Source: an uncultured Clostridia bacterium (GTDB lineage Bacteria; Bacillota_A; Clostridia; TANB77; CAG-508). From it: a DNA stretch of 11,841 nt. The stretch lies in assembly GCA_947627825.1 (NCBI GenBank), contig CANQXO010000037.1, positions 1-11,841 on the forward strand, read 5' to 3'. The position numbers and the translations under genes are program-made. A model generated the notes under the pieces. The model did not search any database. It worked only from the letters and a program-made list of their open reading frames with translations, and was not told where the DNA came from. Each line of letters opens with the position of its first letter. Within the stretch, counting starts at the first letter, position 1. This document shows positions 1 through 5,477 of the stretch, one piece after another.

Positions 1-2574
1 TTTACCAACTAAGATATCTCCAGACCTTACTTCTGCACCTATTCTTATGATACCGTCTTCATCTAGGTCTTTTAAAACATCTTCACCAACATTTGGTATA
101 TCACGAGTAATTTCTTCTGGTCCTAATTTTGTATCACGACATTCGCAGTTATATTCTTCAATATGAATTGATGTATAAACATCTTCTTTTACTAGTCTTT
201 CACTAAGCAAGATAGCATCCTCAAAGTTATAACCTTCCCAAGTTGAGAAAGCTATAAGGGCATTTCTTCCAAGTGCCATTTCTCCACCTTGTGTAGCAGG
301 TCCATCAGCTATTGTTTGGCCCTCTTTTACCTTTTCGCCTACTTCTACAATAGGTCTTTGATTGATACATGTTCCACCGTTAGTTCTCTTGAATTTTAAT
401 AATCTGTACTTAGTAATTTCATTTTTCTTATTTCTAATTTCAATTTCATCACCAGTAACTTTATTTACAATACCGTCTTCCTTAGCAACTACTGTAATTC
501 CAGAGTCTTTTGCTGCTCTGTATTCCATACCAGTTCCTACTATTGGTGCTTCTGGCCTTAGAAGTGGAACTGCTTGTCTTTGCATGTTTGAACCCATTAG
601 AGAACGCTTAACATCATCGTGCTCTAAGAAAGGTATCATGGCTGCAGCTACTGAAACAAGTTCTTTTGGTGAAACTTCAATGTAGTCAACTTGATTTGCT
701 GGTACTTCTTTAAATTCTGTAACTTGTCTTACTTTTATCTTTTTATTTACAAATTTACCGTTCTTGTCAATTGGCTCTGTTGCTTGACCTATAGTGTATT
801 TATCTTCTTTATCAGCTGATAAATAGTCTACTTGGTCAGTAATTTTTCCTGTTTTCTTATCAATTTTTCTATAAGGTGTTTCGATAAATCCATATTCATT
901 TATTCTAGCAAAAGAACATAGTGCTGATATAAGTCCAATATTTGGTCCTTCTGGTGATTCTACTGGGCAAAGTCTTCCATAGTGAGTATAGTGAATATCT
1001 CTAACTTCAAAGCCTGCTCTTTCTCTAGTTAAACCTCCAGGTCCTAATGCTGAAATTCTTCTTTTATGTGTAAGCTCAGATAATGGGTTTGTTTGGTCCA
1101 TGAATTGTGATAATTGAGAGCTTCCAAAGAATTCTCTAATTGCAGATGAAATTGGCTTTGTATTGATTAATGCTTGTGGAGTAATTGAGTCTAAGTCTTG
1201 AATTGTCATTCTTTCACGAACAACTCTTTCTAATCTTGCTAAACCAATTCTAAATTGATTTTGTAATAATTCTCCAACGCATCTAATTCTTCTATTTCCT
1301 AAATGGTCTATATCATCTATTTTTCCTAATCCATGATATAGATTTAGTAAATAACTAATAGAACCAATAATATCCTCGTTTGTAATATTTTTTGGTACTA
1401 ATTCATCTTTTCTATTTTTTAATTCATCATGTAGTTTTTCTTTTGGTGTTTTTTCTAATATATCTTTTAATGCTAGATAATTTACTAATTCTTTAATTTT
1501 TAAATCGCTTATATCAATGTCAACAAATTTAGTTATATCAACTGTTCCGTTTCCTATAACTGTGATTTTGCTTTCTCCACATTTGATATATACGCTGTTA
1601 ATTCCTGCGTTTTGAATTTCCCATGCTAATGATTCTGTAATTTCTTCATCCTTATCTACGATTATTTCGCCAGTTTCAGGATTTGAAATTGTATCTGCAG
1701 AAATTTGTCCTGTAATTCTGTCTGCTAAACATAGTTTATCATTAAACTTATGTCTTCCAACCTTTGCCAAGTCATATCTCTTTGGGTCGAAAAATAATCT
1801 GTCAAATAGAGTTCTGGCAGCTTCAACTGTTGGTAATTCACCTGGTCTTAATTTTTTATAAATTTCTACGATTGAGTCGTTCATTGTTTTAATAGGATCT
1901 TTTTCTATTGTTGCTTTCAACAATTGTTCATCACCAAATAGGGCTAATATTTGGTCATCACTTTCAATTCCTATTGTTCTTAATAAAGTTGTTATTGGTA
2001 TTTTTCTAGTTCTATCAACTCTTACATAGAATATGTCGTTATTATCAGTTTCGTACTCTAGCCATGCTCCTCTAAGTGGCATAACTGTTGATGTGAATAG
2101 CTTTTTACCTGTTTTAGTATCTAGGCTTTCTGCATAATAACAACTTGGTGAACGAACTAATTGGCTGACTACAACTCTTTCTGCACCATTAATAATAAAT
2201 GTGCCTGTGTCAGTCATAATAGGGAAGTCTCCAAGGTATATCTCCTGCTCTTTAATTTCCCCTGTTTCTCTGTTAAATAATCTAACTTTTACATGTAATT
2301 TAGTTGAGTATGTAGCATCTCTTTCTTTAGCTTCTTCTACTGTGTATTTCGTTTTTTCATCCATGTGGTAGTCTAGGAATTCTAATACTAGATTTTCTGA
2401 ATAATCTACTATTGGAGAAACCTCTCTTAAAACTTCTCCTAATCCTTCCTCGATAAACCAATTGTAAGAATCTTTCTGTACTTTAATTAAGTTAGGCATT
2501 TCAATAAAATCACCTATTTTTGAGAAAGATTTACGAGTAGTTTTGTCGTGCTTTACATCTTTTACTTCTACCAA
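1..2574 (-). CDS. rpoB: RNA polymerase beta subunit, N-terminal 858 codons (runs off left edge)
   Basis: This is the beta subunit of bacterial RNA polymerase, which forms half of the active-site cleft and binds rifampicin. Reading leftwards from a TTG at 2574 there is an uninterrupted frame of exactly 858 codons to position 1. The usual family length is about 1,200 residues, so roughly the last third is missing. The TTG is chosen because AAGGAGGT (2581-2588) lies 6 nt before it and the family N-terminus follows directly ([14 protein letters not shown] near residue 30). Other landmarks are [12 protein letters not shown] near residue 120, the rifampicin region at about residues 484-514 ([11 protein letters not shown] then [13 protein letters not shown]), YNFEDAI near 785 and [13 protein letters not shown] at the edge. 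The residues that usually mutate to rifampicin resistance (Q490, F491, D493, H503, R506, S508, L510 here) are wild type, so susceptibility at this target is expected. No ribosomal protein gene precedes it. Confidence 0.98.
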   Translation of the reverse strand, partial: MVEVKDVKHDKTTRKSFSKIGDFIEMPNLIKVQKDSYNWFIEEGLGEVLREVSPIVDYSENLVLEFLDYHMDEKTKYTVEEAKERDATYSTKLHVKVRLFNRETGEIKEQEIYLGDFPIMTDTGTFIINGAERVVVSQLVRSPSCYYAESLDTKTGKKLFTSTVMPLRGAWLEYETDNNDIFYVRVDRTRKIPITTLLRTIGIESDDQILALFGDEQLLKATIEKDPIKTMNDSIVEIYKKLRPGELPTVEAARTLFDRLFFDPKRYDLAKVGRHKFNDKLCLADRITGQISADTISNPETGEIIVDKDEEITESLAWEIQNAGINSVYIKCGESKITVIGNGTVDITKFVDIDISDLKIKELVNYLALKDILEKTPKEKLHDELKNRKDELVPKNITNEDIIGSISYLLNLYHGLGKIDDIDHLGNRRIRCVGELLQNQFRIGLARLERVVRERMTIQDLDSITPQALINTKPISSAIREFFGSSQLSQFMDQTNPLSELTHKRRISALGPGGLTRERAGFEVRDIHYTHYGRLCPVESPEGPNIGLISALCSFARINEYGFIETPYRKIDKKTGKITDQVDYLSADKEDKYTIGQATEPIDKNGKFVNKKIKVRQVTEFKEVPANQVDYIEVSPKELVSVAAAMIPFLEHDDVKRSLMGSNMQRQAVPLLRPEAPIVGTGMEYRAAKDSGITVVAKEDGIVNKVTGDEIEIRNKKNEITKYRLLKFKRTNGGTCINQRPIVEVGEKVKEGQTIADGPATQGGEMALGRNALIAFSTWEGYNFEDAILLSERLVKEDVYTSIHIEEYNCECRDTKLGPEEITRDIPNVGEDVLKDLDEDGIIRIGAEVRSGDILVGK

Positions 2575-2657
2575 AGTAATACCTCCTTATAAATTTACAT
2601 TTAAGCAGATTTGAAGGTGTATATTTTCTGTAAAAAGTCCTTCTTAACTTACATTTT

Positions 2658-2700
2658 TTTATAAAATTTCCATCCCTGCTTTTAAATTAGATTTTATAAA
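2658..2700. repeat. Inverted repeat in the rpoB 5' leader
   Basis: TTTATAAAAT (2658-2667) and ATTTTATAAA (2691-2700) are perfect 10-bp inverted arms around a 23-nt spacer. In the rpoB mRNA they could form an A/U-only hairpin 84-126 nt before the start codon. It has no following U tract, so it is not a terminator. The stem is weak and its role is unknown. Confidence 0.4.
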
Positions 2701-2722
2701 AGCATTGCAAGCAATTCCTCTT

Positions 2723-2750
2723 TTTATAGAATTTACATAAATAAAATCAA
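2723..2750 (-). promoter_or_regulatory. Possible second rpoB promoter downstream of the hairpin
   Basis: On the minus strand TTGATT (2750-2745), a 16-nt spacer and TATAAA (2728-2723) lie just after the terminator-like hairpin and about 150 nt before the rpoB start. It would let rpoB be transcribed when the hairpin stops the upstream transcript. The match is only moderate and AT-rich sequence gives such matches easily. Confidence 0.4.
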
Positions 2751-2755
2751 AAGGC

Positions 2756-2797
2756 AAAAAAAGGTAAACCGATTTTATTAATCGATTTTACCTTTTT
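2756..2797 (-). terminator. Terminator-like hairpin between the strong promoter and rpoB
   Basis: On the minus strand an 11-bp stem (AAAAAGGTAAA paired with TTTACCTTTTT) is extended by a 4-bp inner stem (ATCG/CGAT) across a small bulge, with a 7-nt loop. The 3' arm runs directly into a tract of seven U. It could end transcription of the gene at 2956-3636, or act as an attenuator or sRNA terminator about 120 nt after the strong promoter. The A-rich left flank means it might also work on the plus strand. Confidence 0.7.
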
Positions 2798-2881
2798 CTA
2801 TTATTTTCAATTATTTCACGATTACCGAATTTATCATCTATTAGCCCTCTAGATTTTATTCGTACAAAATATACTCATAAT

Positions 2882-2910
2882 ATTATATAAAATTTTTTAA
2901 AGCTTGTCAA
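2882..2910 (-). promoter_or_regulatory. Consensus sigma-A promoter in the rpoB upstream region
   Basis: On the minus strand TTGACA (2910-2905) is followed by a 17-nt spacer and TATAAT (2887-2882). Both hexamers match the housekeeping consensus exactly, and an exact match at optimal spacing is unlikely by chance even in AT-rich DNA. Transcription should start near 2875 and run left into the hairpin at 2756-2797 and then towards rpoB. Confidence 0.85.
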
Positions 2911-2955
2911 TAGTTTTATAACGATTTTTTAATTATTTTATAACACTTTTTTGAT

Positions 2956-3636
2956 TTAATCTATTGTGGTACTTGTTCTGCCTGTTCCTATTACATCTTC
3001 TTGCAAAGACCTCCAAGTGTTGCAACCTATTATTCCATCTACTGCTAAGCCTTCTCTTTGTTGATATCTTCTTACTGCATTTTGTGTTTTAGTTCCAAAT
3101 ATTCCATCTAACCCACCAGTTTCAAAGCCTAGTGTATTTAAATCATCTTGTGCAATCAAAATATAAGCTCCTCTTGAGCCATAAGCTATTTGTGGATATC
3201 CTCCTGTTGAGCAAGCTGGATTTCCCCTCCTTTTATCAAAATGCACCCATGTTGGAGTTAATACTTTAGGTTCTACGAACGACCAAACCCCAGAATTTTT
3301 TGCACTGTTATACAAACTATTTCTAGTATTATCATTTAGTGTTTGACCTGCTTCAAATGCTAATCCTGCATAATGTTGTGAAAAAGTTCCGTGTCCTCCT
3401 TCCCAAGGTCTTTTAAAGGCAAATCCTACTGGAATAGGTCCTCCAAAAATATATCTTTGACTATTCCAAGCTGTCATTGCTCTTTTTTCTGTCCAAAGAG
3501 TTGGGCTTTTACTTGAACCTCTAAACTCTCTTACTGTTAAGGTTCTATTTGTTACATAAGGCATTGCTTCTGCCTCTCCTCTATAATATGTTTCCATACG
3601 ATTAGTATCGTTATTATAAACTTTTATTTTTGCCAT
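2956..3636 (-). CDS. M15-like domain protein with C-terminal peptidoglycan-binding domain
   Basis: This 226-aa protein probably binds, and may cut, peptidoglycan. Residues about 35-137 resemble the M15 D-Ala-D-Ala peptidase fold: SQHYAGLAFEAG carries the HxxGxAx(D/E) pattern (H88, E95) and TPTWVHFD supplies the last histidine (H132). Most of the family has Asp at the position of E95, and the residue three before H132, where VanX-type enzymes have a catalytic Glu, is Thr; activity is therefore uncertain. Residues about 147-215 are a type-1 peptidoglycan-binding domain (GLDGIFGTKTQNAVRRYQ, LAVDGIIGCNTW). There is no signal peptide or membrane segment, so export, if any, must be non-classical or at mother-cell lysis. 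The ATG at 3636 is preferred over an upstream GTG at 3651, because GGAGG (3649-3645) sits 8 nt before the ATG and overlaps the GTG. It is divergent from the coat-protein pair. Confidence 0.85.
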   Translation of the reverse strand: MAKIKVYNNDTNRMETYYRGEAEAMPYVTNRTLTVREFRGSSKSPTLWTEKRAMTAWNSQRYIFGGPIPVGFAFKRPWEGGHGTFSQHYAGLAFEAGQTLNDNTRNSLYNSAKNSGVWSFVEPKVLTPTWVHFDKRRGNPACSTGGYPQIAYGSRGAYILIAQDDLNTLGFETGGLDGIFGTKTQNAVRRYQQREGLAVDGIIGCNTWRSLQEDVIGTGRTSTTID

Positions 3637-3654
3637 CGACTTTTCCTCCACTAT

Positions 3655-3667
3655 ATTATAGTTTATG
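3655..3667 (-). promoter_or_regulatory. Possible -10 element(s) for the M15-like gene
   Basis: On the minus strand, just before the ribosome binding site, TATAAT (3660-3655) overlaps CATAAACTA (3667-3659). The first fits a housekeeping -10, although no good -35 lies 17 nt upstream. The second resembles the CATAnnnTA -10 of the late mother-cell factor sigma-K, which would suit a gene next to spore coat proteins. The sequence cannot decide between them. Confidence 0.3.
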
Positions 3668-3691
3668 CAACACTTTTCATTTTGTTATTAA

Positions 3692-3736
3692 AATTAATGA
3701 TTATATCTAGATTTTTATGTAATTAATCATTATATC
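3692..3736. repeat. Two 16-bp direct repeats in the divergent intergenic region
   Basis: AATTAATGATTATATC (3692-3707) and AATTAATCATTATATC (3721-3736) differ at one base and are 29 bp apart, start to start. Their cores (TAATGATTA and TAATCATTA) are also inverted copies of each other. They lie between the divergent genes starting at 3636 and 3842, where a regulator could bind. They match no operator I recognise. Confidence 0.6.
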
Positions 3737-3766
3737 AGCTTTATTATAAAATGAATAATTATAATT

Positions 3767-3795
3767 TTGGTTATTTAGTCTTATTTTTGTATAAA
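3767..3795 (+). promoter_or_regulatory. Possible promoter for the small coat-protein pair
   Basis: TTGGTT (3767-3772), a 17-nt spacer and TATAAA (3790-3795) lie about 50 nt before the first start codon. This is a moderate housekeeping-type match in very AT-rich DNA. Coat genes are normally read by sigma-E or sigma-K and I see no clear site for either, so the real promoter may be elsewhere. Confidence 0.3.
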
Positions 3796-3841
3796 TTTAA
3801 TTATTTTACAAAAAATATTTTAAAAGGGAGGAAATTGAGTT

Positions 3842-4030
3842 ATGGCAAATTTGAGTCAAATTGAATTACACAATTTAAAACATTTTATTCAATCTGCAAA
3901 TTCAAGTAATATTAAACTTACTGCTTATGCTAATGCAGTTTCTAATTCTCAAATAAAGCAAATTTTTAACAAAATTGCACAGGATAGTTTGAACGAAAAG
4001 GAAACTCTTATGACTTTTCTTAATAATTAA
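3842..4030 (+). CDS. Small helical protein, probable CotF-type coat partner (62 aa)
   Basis: This is a short acid/amide-rich protein with no Cys, no signal peptide and no membrane segment. The pattern LSQIELHNLKHFIQ, then KLTAYANAVSNSQIKQIF, then IAQDSLNEKETLMTFL suggests two or three amphipathic helices. It resembles the small partners often encoded next to CotF-family spore coat proteins in clostridia. That resemblance is from memory of the family pattern and is weaker than for the next gene. The ATG has GGGAGG (3826-3831) 10 nt upstream. It is followed after 14 nt by the CotF-family gene, so the two are very likely co-transcribed and may form a complex on the spore surface. Confidence 0.75.
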   Translation: MANLSQIELHNLKHFIQSANSSNIKLTAYANAVSNSQIKQIFNKIAQDSLNEKETLMTFLNN

Positions 4031-4044
4031 AAAAGGGGATTATT

Positions 4045-4293
4045 ATGGACGAGAAAACAATGGTTAATGATATTTTAGAAGAATTAAAATTTAAACTTTC
4101 TTGCTATCAGAAAGCAATTGTTGAAGCAGAAAATATTGAGCTTAGGCAAACTCTAAAACAGCTTAGAGATAATATTGAAAGTTTTCATTATGAACTTTTT
4201 AAAATTGCTTCTGCTAGTGGATATTATATGCCTACAGACAAGGCAACACCTAAACAAATGCAAAATGCAAAAAATGCGTTAGAAAATTTATAA
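4045..4293 (+). CDS. CotF-family spore coat protein (82 aa)
   Basis: The protein fits the Coat_F family of small spore coat proteins: a start like MDEKTMVNDILEELKFKL, a central LRQTLKQLRDNIESFHYELF, and an aromatic GYYMPTDKA near residues 59-67. It is predicted to be mostly helical, with a ferritin-like two-helix pattern, and to be deposited on the spore by the mother cell. AAAAGGGGAT (4031-4041) gives a ribosome binding site a few nt before the ATG. The last codons (NALENL then TAA) form the first unit of a 23-bp tandem repeat that continues after the stop, which is unusual. No other coat gene is visible, but the adjacent peptidoglycan-binding gene could belong to the same sporulation module. 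Confidence 0.85.
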   Translation: MDEKTMVNDILEELKFKLSCYQKAIVEAENIELRQTLKQLRDNIESFHYELFKIASASGYYMPTDKATPKQMQNAKNALENL

Positions 4294-4350
4294 ACATTGC
4301 ATTAAAGAATTTATAAAAGTTGCGTTAAAGAGTTTATAAAAATTGATTAA
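4271..4350 (+). repeat. Imperfect 23-bp tandem repeat spanning the coat gene stop codon
   Basis: Three consecutive units end in TTTATA: 4271-4292 (22 bp, inside the gene), 4293-4315 (23 bp) and 4316-4338 (23 bp). A decayed fourth start (AAAATTGATTAA) follows at 4339-4350. Units 2 and 3 agree at 19 of 23 positions. Each unit copies the end of the coat gene including its stop codon, so the repeat looks like a duplicated gene tail. Confidence 0.65.
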
Positions 4351-4366
4351 TTCTAAAAATTCAAAA

Positions 4367-4409
4367 ATGCCCCTTATTGTTAAACTTTTGTCTAACAATA
4401 AAGAGGCAT
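4367..4409. terminator. Two-way terminator between convergent genes
   Basis: The arms ATGCCCCTTATTGTTA (4367-4382) and TAACAATAAAGAGGCAT (4393-4409) pair almost fully, with one bulge and a 10-nt loop. On the minus strand the stem is followed by ATTTTTGAATTTTT, a good U tract that ends the M23 gene transcript. On the plus strand it is followed by the weaker ATTATTTTAATT, which can end the coat-protein transcript. Confidence 0.85.
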
Positions 4410-4415
4410 ATTATT

Positions 4416-5411
4416 TTAATTATATAAGTAATTTTGTGGATTAATGGCTGTGCCATTATATCTCATTTCAAAGTGTAAATGGTTTCCTGTTGATATTCCA
4501 GTTGAACCTACCTTTGCAATTATTTGTCCTTGTGCAACTTGTTCTCCAGTTCTACAGTTTACTTCACTACAGTGACCATAAAGAATAACTAGATTACTTG
4601 TACATCTCACAACAACAACATTTCCATATCCTGAATATCCATTTCCAGCACCATTTCCTGAAAATATAACTGTACCTCCACATGCTGCTTTAATTGCTGT
4701 TCCTTTTGGTGCTGCTATGTCCAAACCTTTGTGATTATCCCTAGTTCTTATTCCATATCTAGAAGTTATAACTCCACTAATAGGTCTAATTAGCGAAACT
4801 CCCAAATCCGTAGGGACACTAGCTTCACTTATTATTTGAGTTCCTATATTTCTATATGGACTATAATAAGTAACCTTTTTTTCGTATAATTCATCTACAC
4901 ATGTACTTACTTCTTTAAACTCAGCCTTAGCTAGCTCGTACTTTTCAATAATCCCTAGGTCATTTGCATTTGCACTATTTTTTGCTTTTAATTGATTTAC
5001 TACTTCTTCCGCATCTTGAAATGATTGTAAATAGACTTTTTCTGTATTTTCATCTGTTACTGCATAGAACTTATAATATGGTGTTCCTGCTGAAGTAACT
5101 TTTTCATATATTTCATCATCGTTTGTTTCTACATTTCTTTTTAATAAACAAGCTGTATATGTTGGTAATTCTTTTACTTCAACAAATGCAACATCTTCAC
5201 CATTTCCTGATGAGATATAATCGTTTATTCTTTTTTGTAAGTTTATTTTATCTCTTGTATATCCAATAATTTCACCATTTAAGCTTACGCTATATGTTTG
5301 TTTATATGCTAATTCTATAATTCCTACTATAATTAATGCGGCGATTGTTAGTATTACAAATAATTTTATAATTGTTCTAAATCCTACTACTAATTTTTTT
5401 ACTTTATTTAT
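4416..5411 (-). CDS. Membrane-anchored M23 family peptidoglycan endopeptidase, non-canonical start
   Basis: This is a LytM-type zinc endopeptidase that cuts cell-wall peptide cross-bridges from the membrane. From the proposed ATA start (331 aa) there is a basic N-terminus and one membrane segment at about residues 14-32 (LFVILTIAALIIVGII). An extracellular region with SVSLNGEIIGYTRDK follows at 40-200, then the M23 domain at about 205-325. Zinc and catalytic residues are all present: H227 and D231 (HKGLD), H280 (YGHC), H311 and H313 (HLHFE). The frame is open from the promoter to the stop, but the first ATG/GTG/TTG codon in it is TTG at 4805, which has no ribosome binding site and would remove the anchor. 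GGAGG (5425-5421) lies 6 nt before ATC (5414) and 9 nt before ATA (5411). ATA is chosen because one substitution from ATG would give the ordinary MNKVKKLVVG start. A sequence error or lost start codon is the main alternative. Confidence 0.8.
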   Translation of the reverse strand: MNKVKKLVVGFRTIIKLFVILTIAALIIVGIIELAYKQTYSVSLNGEIIGYTRDKINLQKRINDYISSGNGEDVAFVEVKELPTYTACLLKRNVETNDDEIYEKVTSAGTPYYKFYAVTDENTEKVYLQSFQDAEEVVNQLKAKNSANANDLGIIEKYELAKAEFKEVSTCVDELYEKKVTYYSPYRNIGTQIISEASVPTDLGVSLIRPISGVITSRYGIRTRDNHKGLDIAAPKGTAIKAACGGTVIFSGNGAGNGYSGYGNVVVVRCTSNLVILYGHCSEVNCRTGEQVAQGQIIAKVGSTGISTGNHLHFEMRYNGTAINPQNYLYN

Positions 5412-5420
5412 GATACTGTA

Positions 5421-5425
5421 CCTCC
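5421..5425 (-). promoter_or_regulatory. Ribosome binding site that sets the M23 start
   Basis: GGAGG on the minus strand, about 10 nt after the predicted transcription start, points to initiation at 5414-5409, where the in-frame codons are ATC and ATA. An ATG at 5427 overlaps this site, is one base out of frame and stops after seven codons. Confidence 0.7.
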
Positions 5426-5439
5426 ATTCCTTGCAATAA

Positions 5440-5468
5440 TTTATATCATAATATAAAAAAAATGTCTA
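5440..5468 (-). promoter_or_regulatory. Promoter of the M23 peptidase gene
   Basis: On the minus strand TAGACA (5468-5463) is followed by a 17-nt spacer containing eight T and then TATAAA (5445-5440). Five of six bases match the consensus in each hexamer. The start point would be near 5433, giving a leader of only about 20 nt with GGAGG in the middle. The M23 gene can thus be transcribed apart from topB. Confidence 0.6.
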
Positions 5469-5477
5469 GTACATATT

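Larger units (their letters stand above)
2575..2955 (-). other. Non-coding rpoB leader / intergenic region
   Basis: These 381 bases contain no convincing gene on either strand. Read on the minus strand they hold, in order, a strong promoter (2882-2910), a stretch of about 80 nt, a terminator-like hairpin (2756-2797), a weaker promoter (2723-2750), an AT-rich inverted repeat (2658-2700) and the rpoB ribosome binding site (2581-2588). A direct repeat GTTATAAAA occurs twice near the right end, between the stop of the upstream gene and the strong promoter. Nothing resembling rplL or another ribosomal protein is present. Confidence 0.8.

Noticed and set aside
362..685. 107-aa open frame on the plus strand inside rpoB
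   Set aside because: It is the complement of a continuous, highly conserved rpoB frame, is rich in Ser/Phe/Leu as expected from antisense of AT-rich coding DNA, and has no ribosome binding site.
1032..1125. Rifampicin-resistance mutation in rpoB
   Set aside because: All commonly mutated positions carry the wild-type residue.
2867..2878. ATG just after the strong rpoB-region promoter as the start of a leaderless peptide
   Set aside because: The frame stops after nine codons, the ATG coincides with the predicted transcription start and no ribosome binding site is possible.
4271..4350. Short regular repeats as a CRISPR array
   Set aside because: The units are directly adjacent with no spacers and there is no cas gene.
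5404..5427. Seven-codon ORF (MEVQYHK) overlapping the M23 ribosome binding site, as a leader peptide
   Set aside because: It starts only a few nt from the predicted transcript start, has no ribosome binding site at proper spacing and could be chance; kept only as a side note to the M23 start problem.
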